Assembly: GCF_017565645.3 (NCBI RefSeq)
Contig: NZ_CP086136.1
Span: forward strand, 4,261,501 to 4,325,500
Length of the DNA stretch: 64,000 nt
Direction of reading: 5' to 3'
DNA from: Bradyrhizobium barranii subsp. barranii
GTDB taxonomy: Bacteria; Pseudomonadota; Alphaproteobacteria; Rhizobiales; Xanthobacteraceae
The notes below the pieces were generated by a model. That model was not told where the DNA came from. It was given only the letters and a program-made list of their open reading frames with translations, and ran no database searches. Shown piece after piece: positions 28,207 to 37,124 of this stretch (positions within the stretch are counted from its first letter, which is position 1; each line of letters starts with the position of its first letter). The translations under genes and the position numbers were made by a program.

Positions 28207-28215
28207 GCGATTCCC

Positions 28216-29031
28216 TCACTTCATGTAATCGGGCAAAGTGAACCCGTCATAGAACCGGTCGGCCCGGATTGCCGTCTTGAACGTCGGCGACTTGTAACCG
28301 GCGACGATGTCCTGGGCCCATTCGGCATTGGCGTTAGCCTTCTTCACCGCGAGCACGTTGATGTAGGGCGTGGTCATCTTCTCCAGCGCAAAGGCATTGG
28401 TCAGCTTCAGCCCGCTGAAGATCGCGAAATTGCCCTGTACGGCGGCGAAATCGACGTCGTCGAGCGCCCGTGGCGCCTGTGCGGCCTCGAGCGGCACGAT
28501 CTTGATGCCGCCGGGATTTTTGATGACATCGAGCTCGGTGACGTCGACCGACTTGCTATCACGGATCTCGATCAGGCCGAGGTCACGCAGCACCCACAGC
28601 GCGCGCTGCAGATTGACCGGATCGTTCGGCACGGCGACGCTCGAGCCCGGCTTGATCGGCGTGCCCAGCGGATGCTTCTTCGAATAGAGGCCCATCGGCG
28701 GGGTGGGGACGTGGACGATGCCGACGAGATCGGTCGTCTGCCGCTCGTTGTAGGAATCGAGAAAGATCGTGTGTTGCATCACATTGGCGTCGATCTCGGA
28801 TTTGAATACCGCATTGTTGGCTTCAAGGCCGGTCGAGAACTCGACATAGCGGATCTTGTAGCCCTTCTTCTTCAGCTCGGGCTCGACGCCGATCTTGAAC
28901 TCGTCGATATACGGTCCCGGCACGAAGCCGACCCGGAGCTCCGGCTTCGCGGGCTGCTGTGCCAAGGCGTCTTCGGCGGCGAAAGGGGAAAGAGCCAAAA
29001 GGCCGGAGAGGAGAAACAACGCTGTCTTCAT
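28216..29031 (-). CDS. MetQ/NlpA-family ABC substrate-binding protein
   Basis: 271 residues. A Sec-type signal (MKTALFLLSGLLALSPFAAE...ALAQ) lacks a lipobox Cys, so the protein is probably free in the periplasm. The mature part is of NlpA type: LRVGFVPGPYIDEF, DANVMQHTIFLDSYNE, VPNDPVNLQRALWVLRDLGLIEI, and C-terminal DRFYDGFTLPDYMK. Archetypes bind methionine. It lies between a luciferase-like monooxygenase (45 bp upstream) and a short membrane ORF (9 bp downstream). With no ATPase or permease nearby, uptake would need partners encoded elsewhere. Confidence 0.85.
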   Translation of the reverse strand: MKTALFLLSGLLALSPFAAEDALAQQPAKPELRVGFVPGPYIDEFKIGVEPELKKKGYKIRYVEFSTGLEANNAVFKSEIDANVMQHTIFLDSYNERQTTDLVGIVHVPTPPMGLYSKKHPLGTPIKPGSSVAVPNDPVNLQRALWVLRDLGLIEIRDSKSVDVTELDVIKNPGGIKIVPLEAAQAPRALDDVDFAAVQGNFAIFSGLKLTNAFALEKMTTPYINVLAVKKANANAEWAQDIVAGYKSPTFKTAIRADRFYDGFTLPDYMK

Positions 29032-29076
29032 GTCTTCTTACTGGTCTCGAGTTGGGATGTCAGTGCGGAAGCGGTG

Positions 29077-30420
29077 TCAGGCGATCGCCTTGACCGCGTT
29101 GGAGTAGATGCTGGCGGGACGCGCCAGGCCGTAATGCTCGCGCAGGGTCGTTCCGGTGTAGTCCTCGCGGAACAGGCCGCGCTTGCGCAGGATCAGGACG
29201 ACCTGCTCGGCGAAGACGTCGAAGCCGCCGGGCAGCCAGGGTGGCATCACGTTGAATCCGTCCGCCGCACCGCCCTCGAACCAGCTCTGGATGTTGTCGG
29301 CGATCTTTTCCGGCGTGCCCGCAATGACCCAATGGCCGCGCGCGCCGGCGAGGCGCTGCACCAGCTGGCGGATGGTCGGCTTCTCGCGGTCGACGATGTC
29401 GACCACCAGCTTGAAGCGGCTTGCAACGCCGCGCGCGCTCGCGGTGTCGATGAGATGGCGCGGGACGGGGCCGTCGAGATCATAGCCGGAGAGATCAACG
29501 CCGATCATTTGGCGCAGCTGGGTCAGGGAATATTCCGGTTGGATCAGCGCGTTGAATTCGTCCTGGAGGCGATCCGCCTCCTTTTGCGTGCTGCCGATGA
29601 AGGGACTGATACCGGGCAGGATTCTGATCTCGTCAGGACTACGGTCGAAGGAGCGGGCCTGGCGCTTGATGTCCGCATAGAAAGCCTGAGCCGAGTCCAG
29701 GGTCTGGTGCGCGGTGAAGATTGCCTCCGCGAAACGGGCGGCGAAGGCACGACCGTCGTCGGAGGCGCCGGCCTGCACATAGACCGGCCGGCCTTGCGGC
29801 ACGCGCGAAATGTTGAGCGGGCCGCGCACGCGAAAGTGTTTGCCGACATGGTCGAGCGTGTGGATCTTGCTGGTATCGGCAAAAATGCCCGAGATGGGGT
29901 CGTTGACGAGCGCGTCATCCTCCCAGCTGTCCCAGAGCCGCGAGATCACGTCGAGATATTCGCGGGCGCGCTCGTAGCGTTCGTGATGCGGGGGGTGTTC
30001 GGGCAGGCCAAAGTTCTGCGCTGCTTGTGGCGCACTGGTCGTCACGATATTCCAGCCGGCGCGGCCCTGGCTCAGATGGTCGAGCGAGGCGAACAGGCGC
30101 GCGAGGTTGTAAGGCTCGGTATAGGTCGTCGATGCCGTTGCGATCAGGCCGATGCGCTTGGTCACCGCGGCGATAGCCGCGAGCCATGTGATCGGCTCGA
30201 AGCGAAAGCGCTGGGCGTAACGGACATTGTCCGCCAGCGCCGGTCCGTCGGCAAAGAAGATGGCGTCGAACTTGCTGGCTTCGGCGCGCTGCGCAAGCTC
30301 TTGATAGTGGGTGATGTCGAGAATGCGATCTGGTTCAGATCCCTTGTAGCGCCACGCGGCTTCGTGATGGCCGCCGGGATAGATGAAGAGGTTGAGAACA
30401 AGCTGCCGTTGATTGCCCAT
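29077..30420 (-). CDS. LLM flavin-dependent monooxygenase, NtaA/SnaA/DszA family
   Basis: A 447-residue two-component FMNH2-dependent monooxygenase. The family start is LVLNLFIYPGGHHEAAWR, followed by ATASTTYTEPYNLARLFASLDHLSQGRAGWNIVT, NFG, PVYVQAGASDDGRAFAARFAEAIF and the C-terminal GFNVMPPWLPGGFDVFAEQVV. Members cleave C-S or C-N bonds (DszA on dibenzothiophene sulfone, NtaA on nitrilotriacetate). The setting among sulfonate transporters favours an organosulfur substrate. It needs reduced FMN, which the reductase at 38028-38600 could supply. A paralogue lies at 43842-45182. Confidence 0.9.
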   Translation of the reverse strand: MGNQRQLVLNLFIYPGGHHEAAWRYKGSEPDRILDITHYQELAQRAEASKFDAIFFADGPALADNVRYAQRFRFEPITWLAAIAAVTKRIGLIATASTTYTEPYNLARLFASLDHLSQGRAGWNIVTTSAPQAAQNFGLPEHPPHHERYERAREYLDVISRLWDSWEDDALVNDPISGIFADTSKIHTLDHVGKHFRVRGPLNISRVPQGRPVYVQAGASDDGRAFAARFAEAIFTAHQTLDSAQAFYADIKRQARSFDRSPDEIRILPGISPFIGSTQKEADRLQDEFNALIQPEYSLTQLRQMIGVDLSGYDLDGPVPRHLIDTASARGVASRFKLVVDIVDREKPTIRQLVQRLAGARGHWVIAGTPEKIADNIQSWFEGGAADGFNVMPPWLPGGFDVFAEQVVLILRKRGLFREDYTGTTLREHYGLARPASIYSNAVKAIA

Positions 30421-30456
30421 GGTTCGAATGTCCAGATGCGAGAAGAGGCGGAGCGG

Positions 30457-31293
30457 CTACGAGACGGAAGTGACGGTGCGTGACCTCGGCTTTCGCGCGA
30501 AGGCGAAACGCAGATATCGCTCCAGGCGAAGGCCCTCCGGAGTGCGCTTCGCCTCGACGAGCGCGGCAAAGGCAGCGTCAATCGCTGCCCGTTCTTCCGA
30601 GGAGAAGCTGCCAAGGAAGTTGCCGAATGCGCTGGCTTCGGACCGTCCGAGCACCGAGTCCACGTCGTCGTGGAGATCGATGAGCGAGCGCAGATCGCTT
30701 CGGTAATCGACGAAGCCCGCCTCGGCAAACAGAGCCTTTAGCTCGTCCTCAGTCGATCCGAGCACGCGATGCGACTCGCTGCTTCTCTCGCCGAAGCCGG
30801 CCTGTTCGATCGCCTGGCGGAGCAGGGTTCGCGACTCGTGAGGTTTGGTCGGATCCTGAACGTTCAGCCCGATCCGGCCGCCCGGCCTGAGGACGCGTTC
30901 GATCTCGCGCAGCGCCTGCCGCTTGTCCGCGATCCAGTGGAAGACGCTGTTGAGGTAGACGGCGTCGAATTCCGCGGGTCCAAAGCGCGAAAGGTCCTCG
31001 GCACGGCCGACATCGAAGGTCAGCGTCCCCGAGGCGCGCAGACGCGCGATGGCGACCCGGTTCTCCAACGGGTCGATGCCGATCACGCGCCCGGTCGGGC
31101 CGACAAGTCCCGCGACGAATTCGGTCAGGCGGCCGGTGCCGGCACCGATATCGAGCACGCGATCCCCTGACTTCAAAGCCAGCGGTCCAATGAGAAATTT
31201 GCCATGGTGAAACTGGAGGATGCCGGCTTGCTCGTAGGTCCGTGCAAGCTCGGGCGTGTCCCGTTCAAGGCTGATGACGCCGGCGGTCGACAT
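30457..31293 (-). CDS. class I SAM-dependent methyltransferase
   Basis: 278 residues. Motif I is VLDIGAGTGRLTEF, the acidic residue at the end of the second strand is in VIGIDPLENRV, then DAVYLNSVFHWIADKRQALREIERVLRPGGRIGL, the methyltransf_11 pattern. The C-terminal domain is helical. ATG 31291-31293 is preferred over one 21 bp upstream because it keeps a GGA site. It lies 36 bp upstream of the monooxygenase gene. The substrate is unknown; a thiol or sulfide acceptor would suit the neighbourhood but is not shown. Confidence 0.85.
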   Translation of the reverse strand: MSTAGVISLERDTPELARTYEQAGILQFHHGKFLIGPLALKSGDRVLDIGAGTGRLTEFVAGLVGPTGRVIGIDPLENRVAIARLRASGTLTFDVGRAEDLSRFGPAEFDAVYLNSVFHWIADKRQALREIERVLRPGGRIGLNVQDPTKPHESRTLLRQAIEQAGFGERSSESHRVLGSTEDELKALFAEAGFVDYRSDLRSLIDLHDDVDSVLGRSEASAFGNFLGSFSSEERAAIDAAFAALVEAKRTPEGLRLERYLRFAFARKPRSRTVTSVS

Positions 31294-31666
31294 CGTGCTT
31301 TCCAAAATCTCCAACGAGCCGTCGAGACGGCTTGATCGAGACGAACTCTATGTTGCCGGGGTGAGAAAAGTCGATGAAATGGATTTGCGTTGTTCGGTGC
31401 GATGCGAGCATGAATCTAGTGGCGGGAGCGCATTCAGTAGATGACGTCGCGAACCGATCGTCTCAACTGAAAGTCGATCTGGCGAGCGAATGGCCGGTCG
31501 TGTCTTCTGGCTCGCGCCGCTGTCGGCGCAAATCTTTCAACGCCGCGTGACCTCGCGGTCTGTTCGTTGTTCAGGCCGCAAAACAAAGCCAATTCCATTT
31601 CATTGACTGAGCACCGTTGGCTTCTACGATTTGGTCGCATCTGATGCAGACAAATCCGGGGGCAAC
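31294..31666. other. divergent intergenic region
   Basis: About 370 bp between the minus-strand methyltransferase operon and the plus-strand flavoprotein gene. It should contain both promoters. No supported gene, palindrome or sigma-54 motif was recognised. Confidence 0.4.
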
Positions 31667-33106
31667 ATGTTTCAGTCTGATGTCGATGACGCGGCTCGAG
31701 AAACCCTGCGTCTGATTGGTCCAGATCCGCAGAACTGGGTTCCGGATCGTCACGGGGGCGACCACAACGTCGCCATCATCGGGGGCGGGCAATCCGGAAG
31801 CGCTTTCGCCTTTGCATTGCGCCGTGCCGGCATCGGCAAGGTCACGGTGATCGATGCATCACATGACGCGGCGTCGTCCGGTCCATGGCTGAGCAGCGCG
31901 CGCGTGCACAAGCTGCGCACGCCGAAGAGCTTGCCCGGACCCGAGCTCGGCCTACCCGGACTGAGCTTCCAGTCCTGGTATGAGGCCCGCCACGGCGCGG
32001 CCGCGTATGAAGCGATCGATCGCATTGCTCGCGTGGATTGGGCCGCCTACCTCGATTGGTACCGCAAGACTCTTGGTATTGAGGTGCGCTACCGGGCGAA
32101 GCTTCTCCGCATCGAGCCGGCGGGGGATCATTTGCGGCTTCATCTCGACGTCGCCGGTGAGGCAAGGATCGAGACCGCCCGCAAGATTATCCTGGCCGGC
32201 GGCTTCCCAAGTAACGGCGGCCCCGTCGTTCCCGACGTGCTCTCGCGCAGTCTGCCAAAGGAGCTTTACGCGCATACGTTGGAGCCGATCGATTTCGACA
32301 GGCTCCGCGACAAGTCGGTCGCGGTGCTGGGCAGCGCGGCCTCCGCGTTCGATGCCGCGGCTGTTGCGCTCGAAGCAGGGGCGAGGGAGGTGCATCTCTT
32401 TGCACGACGCGGCAGGGTGGCCTCGGAGCCTGTGATCAGGACGCGTGGATATCCGGGCGCATACGACAATTACGGGGTGCTCCCGGACGCGGTGCGCTGG
32501 CATCAGGCCGTTCGCTTCCGTCGCGCGGGATCGACGCCGCCGCCCGATGCAATCGCGCGTGCGGTCAAGTTCCCCAACTTCCACCTTCATCTGGCAGCGT
32601 CGTGGACGTCAGCCAAGCCGTTCGGACGTCGGCTGCTCGCGACCACGACGGAGGGCGACATCGCATTCGATTTCGTCATCGCCGGTACGGGCTACCACGT
32701 CGATCTGGCGAAGCGGCCTGAGCTCGCCGCCTTTTCCGACGAGATCCTGCTATGGCGCGACCGCTATTCTCCGGCCGCGGACGAGCAGGACGAGGCCCTG
32801 GGCGCACACCCTTATCTCGGTGCGGGCCATGAATTCCTGGAGAAGGATCCCGGCCGTGCGCCTTACTTGCGGAACATCCACGTGTTCAACCCCGCGGCAT
32901 TCGTCAGCTTCGGCCTGCCGATTGGGGACGTGCCGAGCTTCAAGCGCGATATTCCGGGCGTCGTGGCGCGGATCAGCAGGGATCTGTTCCTTGACGACCT
33001 TCCGGCGCACGAGGCGCGGATCAACGGGCCGATCGCCGACGACTTCGAGCCGGCCCTTTACGCGTCGGCCGTCTGGCGGTCGCCGAATATCGTCGCGGCA
33101 GAATAG
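31667..33106 (+). CDS. FAD/NAD(P)-binding monooxygenase-like flavoprotein
   Basis: 479 residues with two dinucleotide folds. The FAD loop is VAIIGGGQSGSAFAFALRRAG near residue 35, and an NAD(P)-type loop VAVLGSAASAFDAAAVALEAGA lies near 225. The C-terminal ATG-like motif DFVIAGTGYHVDLAKRPEL is typical of flavin-containing and L-ornithine-type N-monooxygenases. ATG 31667 follows a G-rich site; an upstream in-frame start at 31631 lacks one. It lies alone 300 bp before the TauD operon. It may oxygenate a sulfur or nitrogen compound; the substrate is unknown. Confidence 0.82.
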   Translation: MFQSDVDDAARETLRLIGPDPQNWVPDRHGGDHNVAIIGGGQSGSAFAFALRRAGIGKVTVIDASHDAASSGPWLSSARVHKLRTPKSLPGPELGLPGLSFQSWYEARHGAAAYEAIDRIARVDWAAYLDWYRKTLGIEVRYRAKLLRIEPAGDHLRLHLDVAGEARIETARKIILAGGFPSNGGPVVPDVLSRSLPKELYAHTLEPIDFDRLRDKSVAVLGSAASAFDAAAVALEAGAREVHLFARRGRVASEPVIRTRGYPGAYDNYGVLPDAVRWHQAVRFRRAGSTPPPDAIARAVKFPNFHLHLAASWTSAKPFGRRLLATTTEGDIAFDFVIAGTGYHVDLAKRPELAAFSDEILLWRDRYSPAADEQDEALGAHPYLGAGHEFLEKDPGRAPYLRNIHVFNPAAFVSFGLPIGDVPSFKRDIPGVVARISRDLFLDDLPAHEARINGPIADDFEPALYASAVWRSPNIVAAE

Positions 33107-33224
33107 AGCAGAGCGCAAGTAGCAACTGGACACGCCATGATCGTGGATGCGCCTGTTTCTTAACGGCCTCGAACTTTGGAAGCTATTTCCGAAGTCCTTG
33201 AGTTAGCATCCTGTGACTGAACAA

Positions 33225-33246
33225 GGGGCTGCATCGATGCAGCCCC
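33225..33246. repeat. perfect 22-bp palindrome
   Basis: GGGGCTGCATC followed by its exact reverse complement, centred between 33235 and 33236. No T-tract follows on either strand. It lies 119 bp after the flavoprotein stop and 158 bp before the dioxygenase start. It could be a terminator-like stem or an operator for the TauD-ABC operon. The rest of 33107-33403 holds no gene. Confidence 0.55.
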
Positions 33247-33403
33247 TGGGGAAGATCCCGCCAGACGCGATTGTCGTCAGAGCAGACGGCGGTCTCGCAA
33301 GAGGATCGATCGCAACATCACTGCCTTTCACTCCGCCATCGCAGCAGCGATCGGCGAACGGCGGAGCCTTGTCCAAATGGATCGCGGTCTCGGGGAAGAT
33401 GAC

Positions 33404-34330
33404 ATGACAGACGGAATCAACATCGACAACGTCATTCCGCGTTCGGATATCGTCAAGCGATCGGCCCGTATCGGCGCCGAAATCAGGAACATCAAGCTTT
33501 CGGGCGATCTTCCGGATCGGACGATTGCGACGATCAACCAGGTGCTGCTCGAGCACAAAGTCATCTTCTTCCGTGACCAGAATCATCTCGACGATGCCGA
33601 GCAGGAGCGTTTTGCCCATCGGCTCGGAAAGCTGGTGCCACATCCCACGGTCGGCGCCACCAAGGGAACGGCCTCGATCCTCGAACTTGACTCCGCGCGC
33701 GGAGGCGGGCGCGCCGACCAGTGGCACACCGACGTCACATTCGTCGACGCTTATCCGAAGATCTCAGTCTTGCGCGGCGTCGTGATCCCCGAGTTCGGCG
33801 GCGACACGATCTGGTCGAACACGGCGGCGTCCTATCTGGATCTGCCGGCTCCGCTGCGCAAGCTCGCGGACGAGTTGTGGGCGGTGCACAGCAATGCCTA
33901 CGACTATGCAGTCAAGACCCGTGCGAGCGAGGCTGACCGGAAGCAATTCGAGGAGGTCTTCACGGCGACCGTCTACGAGACCGAGCATCCCGTCGTTCGC
34001 GTCCATCCCGAAACCGGGGAACGGACGCTGGTGCTCGGCAATTTCGTCCAGCGCTTTGTCGGCCTGTCGAAATACGACAGCCAGAAACTGTTCGACCTGT
34101 TCCAGTCGCACATCACCGCACCCGAGAACACCGTGCGCTGGAGCTGGCGGCAAGGTGACGTGGTGATCTGGGACAATCGCGCGACCCAGCACTACGCGGT
34201 CAACGATTACGGCGACCAGCACCGCGTGGTCCGGCGTGCCACCATCGATGGCGAGGTGCCGGTCAGCATCGACGGCCGCAGCAGCGTGACCCGCGTCAAG
34301 GCGGCGAAGCCCCAGGCGAAGGCCGCCTGA
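33404..34330 (+). CDS. TauD/TfdA-family 2-oxoglutarate dioxygenase
   Basis: 308 residues of the Fe(II)/2-oxoglutarate family that in TauD releases sulfite from taurine. Iron ligands are visible in DQWHTDVTFV (HxD) and the distal His in WDNRATQHYAVNDYG. The 2-oxoglutarate Arg is in HRVVRRATI, and NFVQRFVGL is also typical. ATG 33404 has GGGGAAG eight bases upstream. It is followed after 22 bp by a sulfonate-type binding protein, ATPase and permease, an order that supports alkylsulfonate or sulfate-ester use. Confidence 0.9.
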   Translation: MTDGINIDNVIPRSDIVKRSARIGAEIRNIKLSGDLPDRTIATINQVLLEHKVIFFRDQNHLDDAEQERFAHRLGKLVPHPTVGATKGTASILELDSARGGGRADQWHTDVTFVDAYPKISVLRGVVIPEFGGDTIWSNTAASYLDLPAPLRKLADELWAVHSNAYDYAVKTRASEADRKQFEEVFTATVYETEHPVVRVHPETGERTLVLGNFVQRFVGLSKYDSQKLFDLFQSHITAPENTVRWSWRQGDVVIWDNRATQHYAVNDYGDQHRVVRRATIDGEVPVSIDGRSSVTRVKAAKPQAKAA

Positions 34331-34352
34331 ACCGAGCAATGGAGTGAACACA

Positions 34353-35411
34353 ATGAAGATCGCTATCTCTGCGTTGCGTCGTCTGGTTGCCGGCCTGCGG
34401 GCAAGAGGGCGGCAACTCGGTCTGGCCGGCCTCGGCCTGACGGCTCTCGCCAGCAGTGCCATGGCCGAGGCGCAGCTCGAAAAGACCGAGATTCGTTACC
34501 AGGGCTGGGCCGGGCAGGTGACGTTCATCGAACTGGCCGACGATCTCGGCTATCTCGCGCCGCTCAAGCTCAAATGGGTCGGCAACACCATCAGCGGTCC
34601 GCAGGACATCCAGACCGTCGTCACCGGCGACATCGATATCGGCGGCGCGTTCTATGGCGCGATCATCAAGCTGATCGCAGCCAGGGCGCCGATCAAGGCT
34701 GTTGTCGGCTATTACGGCTCGGACGACAACACCTACAACGGCTACTACGTGAAGGAGGACAGTCCGATTAAGACCGCGCGCGACCTGATCGGCAAGAAGG
34801 TCGCGGTGAACACGCTGGGGGCGCATCTCGAATTCGTGCTGCGCGAGTATCTGGCCCGCAATGGCCTGACGCCGGCGGAGGCGAAGCAGGTGACGCTGGT
34901 TGCGATCCCGCCGGTCACCGGTGAGCAGGCGCTGCGGCAGGGGCAGGTCGAGGTCAGCACGCTGAACGGCGTGCTGCGCGACAAGGCGCTGGAGCGCGGC
35001 GGCATCCGCAGGCTGTTCGCGGACTCTGACATCTTCGGAAACTTCACCGGCGGGTCCTATGTGCTGCGGGACAAGTTCATCAAGGACAATCCCAACGCGT
35101 CCCGCAAGCTGATCGAGGGCGTGTCCCGTGCCATCGCCTGGGCGCAGACGACGCCGCCCGAGGAGGTCCGCGCCCGCTTCGAACGCATCATTGCCGATCG
35201 CAAGCGCAACGAGGACGCAACACCCATCAAATACTGGAAGAGCACGGGTGTCGCGACCAGGGGCGGGGTGATCGGCGATGCTGAGCTCCAGGTGTGGATC
35301 GACTGGCTGGTCAAGGACGGTCTGTTGAAGCAGGACCAGCTCAAGCCATCGGACATCTATACCAACGAGTTCAACCATTTCCGCCCCGGCAAGACCGCGG
35401 AGGCCAAATGA
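34353..35411 (+). CDS. sulfonate/taurine-type ABC substrate-binding protein
   Basis: 352 residues of the SsuA/TauA/NMT1 type. A long signal region ends with LGLTALASSAMA. The mature protein has IRYQGWAGQVTFIELADDLGYLAPLKLKWVG, a TGDIDIGGAFYGAIIKLIAA ligand-cleft strand and KTARDLIGKKVAVNTLGAH. ATG 34353 is preferred to GTG 34344 because of spacing from GGAG. It overlaps the ATPase gene by ATGA, so it belongs to the dioxygenase-binding protein-ATPase-permease operon. Confidence 0.87.
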   Translation: MKIAISALRRLVAGLRARGRQLGLAGLGLTALASSAMAEAQLEKTEIRYQGWAGQVTFIELADDLGYLAPLKLKWVGNTISGPQDIQTVVTGDIDIGGAFYGAIIKLIAARAPIKAVVGYYGSDDNTYNGYYVKEDSPIKTARDLIGKKVAVNTLGAHLEFVLREYLARNGLTPAEAKQVTLVAIPPVTGEQALRQGQVEVSTLNGVLRDKALERGGIRRLFADSDIFGNFTGGSYVLRDKFIKDNPNASRKLIEGVSRAIAWAQTTPPEEVRARFERIIADRKRNEDATPIKYWKSTGVATRGGVIGDAELQVWIDWLVKDGLLKQDQLKPSDIYTNEFNHFRPGKTAEAK

Positions 35412-36265
35412 CCATGGCCAAGATCCGCTTCGAGCACGTCCGCAAGGAGTTCCTGGTCCGCGGCAAGGATGGCGGGCCGGCGCAGAGCTTCACTGCGCTC
35501 GATGATATCACGCTGGATGTTCGTGCCGGCGAATTCCTGGCGCTGGTCGGGCCGAGCGGCTGCGGCAAGTCGACCTTGCTGGATCTGCTCGGCGGACTGA
35601 CGGCGCCGAGCAGCGGACGCATCCTGCTCGATGGCAACGCCATCGAGGGCCCGGCGCGCGACCGCGGCATCGTGTTCCAGCAATATGCGCTGTTTCCCTG
35701 GCGCACAGCCGCGCAGAACGTCGAGTTCGGGCTCGACATCGCGGGTCTCAAAGCCAGGGAGCGGCGCGAGCGGGCTCTGCATTATCTCGATCTGGTCGGA
35801 CTGTCCGGCTTTGCCGACCGCTATCCGCACGAACTCTCCGGCGGCATGAAGCAACGCGTCGCAATCGCGCGAAGCCTTGCCTACGATCCGGAGGTGCTGC
35901 TGATGGACGAGCCCTTTGCCGCGCTCGACGCACAGACGCGTGAGACGCTGCAAGGCGAGCTGCTGCGGATCTGGCGCAGGACCGGGAAAACCATCCTGTT
36001 CATCACGCACGGCATCGACGAGGCCGTCGTGCTCGGCCAGCGCGTGGCCGTGATGACCTCGCGCCCCGGCCGGATCAAGCAGATTGTCGATATTCCCGCC
36101 GAGCTGCACAGCGAGACCGAGGACGTCCGCTCGCTGCCCCAGTTCGGGCAGGTCAGGCACGAGGTGTGGTCCTTGCTGCGCGACGAAGTGTTGAAGGCGC
36201 AGGGCTCCCAGGTGCCCGCGCCGGACGGCGAGCGCGCAGGAAAGAAGGAGTTGGCTCATGTCTAA
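35408..36265 (+). CDS. sulfonate/taurine-type ABC ATPase
   Basis: 285 residues, SsuB/TauB-like. Walker A GPSGCGKST, Q-loop FQQYALFPWRTAAQNVEFGL, signature LSGGMKQRVAIARSL, Walker B VLLMDEPFAALDAQTRE and switch FITHGIDEAVVLG. A C-terminal tail of about 40 residues extends beyond the core, as in TauB-like proteins. It overlaps the next permease gene by 8 bp, a sign of tight coupling. It energises the transporter with the proteins encoded at 34353 and 36258. Confidence 0.92.
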   Translation: MTMAKIRFEHVRKEFLVRGKDGGPAQSFTALDDITLDVRAGEFLALVGPSGCGKSTLLDLLGGLTAPSSGRILLDGNAIEGPARDRGIVFQQYALFPWRTAAQNVEFGLDIAGLKARERRERALHYLDLVGLSGFADRYPHELSGGMKQRVAIARSLAYDPEVLLMDEPFAALDAQTRETLQGELLRIWRRTGKTILFITHGIDEAVVLGQRVAVMTSRPGRIKQIVDIPAELHSETEDVRSLPQFGQVRHEVWSLLRDEVLKAQGSQVPAPDGERAGKKELAHV

Positions 36266-37124
36266 TCTGGAAATCCTGACGTTGCTGGAGCTAGCCGAGG
36301 GGAGTCCGAAAGACCGGGCCAGACCACGCGCCGGCGCGGTTGCCGCCGCGACGGGCAGCCTGGTGCGATGGTTCGGCATCATCGGGCAACGATCCCTGCC
36401 GCTGCTGGTGTTCCTGGCTGTCTGGGAGACGACGCCGCGCCTCGGGTTGATCGACGTGACGTTCCTGCCGCCGTTCTCCGAGGTGATCGCCGCTGGCTGG
36501 CAGCTCGCGCAGAGCGGTGAACTCTATGACGACGTCTGTGCAAGCCTGCTTCGAGCCCTGAGCGGCTTCCTGATCGCCATTGTCCTCTTCGTGCCGTTGG
36601 GTGTGCTGACGGGATGGTACGCCCGGCTCGGCGACTTCTTGAACCAGATCATCGAGATCGCGCGCAACACGGCGCCACTTGCGCTGCTCCCTGTTTTCAT
36701 CCTGCTGCTCGGCATTGGTGAGCTCTCGAAGGTCACCATGGTGGTTTATAGCTGCGCTTGGCCGTTACTTCTCAATACGATCGCAGCCGTGCGCCAGGTC
36801 GATCCGCTGCTGGTCAAGTCAGCGCGGACGATGGGCGCGACACCGAGCCAGTTGTTCCGGAAGGTGATCCTGCCGGCATCATTGCCGACGATCTTCGTCG
36901 GCATCCGTCTGGCGAGCGCATCCGCGATGCTGGTCCTGGTGGCGTCAGAAATGGTCGGCGCGAAATCGGGGCTCGGCTATCTCATCATCAACAGCCAATA
37001 CAGCTTCCTGATCCCCCAGATGTATTTTGGCATCCTGGGCATTACCGTGATCGGCCTCGTCTTCAACGCGATCCTCGAGACGCTGGAACGCCGCCTGATG
37101 CGCTGGAAGGCGCCGGCCGCCTAA
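36258..37124 (+). CDS. sulfonate/taurine-type ABC permease
   Basis: A 288-residue BPD_transp_1 permease with about six membrane spans. The EAA-like loop is around VKSARTMGATPSQLFRKVILPASLPTIFVGIRLASA. Its C-terminus, FNAILETLERRLMRWK, is typical of SsuC/TauC. It is the last gene of the plus-strand operon. Its stop overlaps the stop of the convergent serine acetyltransferase gene by a few bases, leaving no room for a terminator between the two operons. Confidence 0.92.
   Translation: MSNLEILTLLELAEGSPKDRARPRAGAVAAATGSLVRWFGIIGQRSLPLLVFLAVWETTPRLGLIDVTFLPPFSEVIAAGWQLAQSGELYDDVCASLLRALSGFLIAIVLFVPLGVLTGWYARLGDFLNQIIEIARNTAPLALLPVFILLLGIGELSKVTMVVYSCAWPLLLNTIAAVRQVDPLLVKSARTMGATPSQLFRKVILPASLPTIFVGIRLASASAMLVLVASEMVGAKSGLGYLIINSQYSFLIPQMYFGILGITVIGLVFNAILETLERRLMRWKAPAA

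Noticed and set aside
28021..30483. 820-codon plus-strand open frame
   Set aside because: It lies antisense to the MetQ-type and LLM genes, which have clear families, and its composition is that of a GC-rich shadow frame with no domain.
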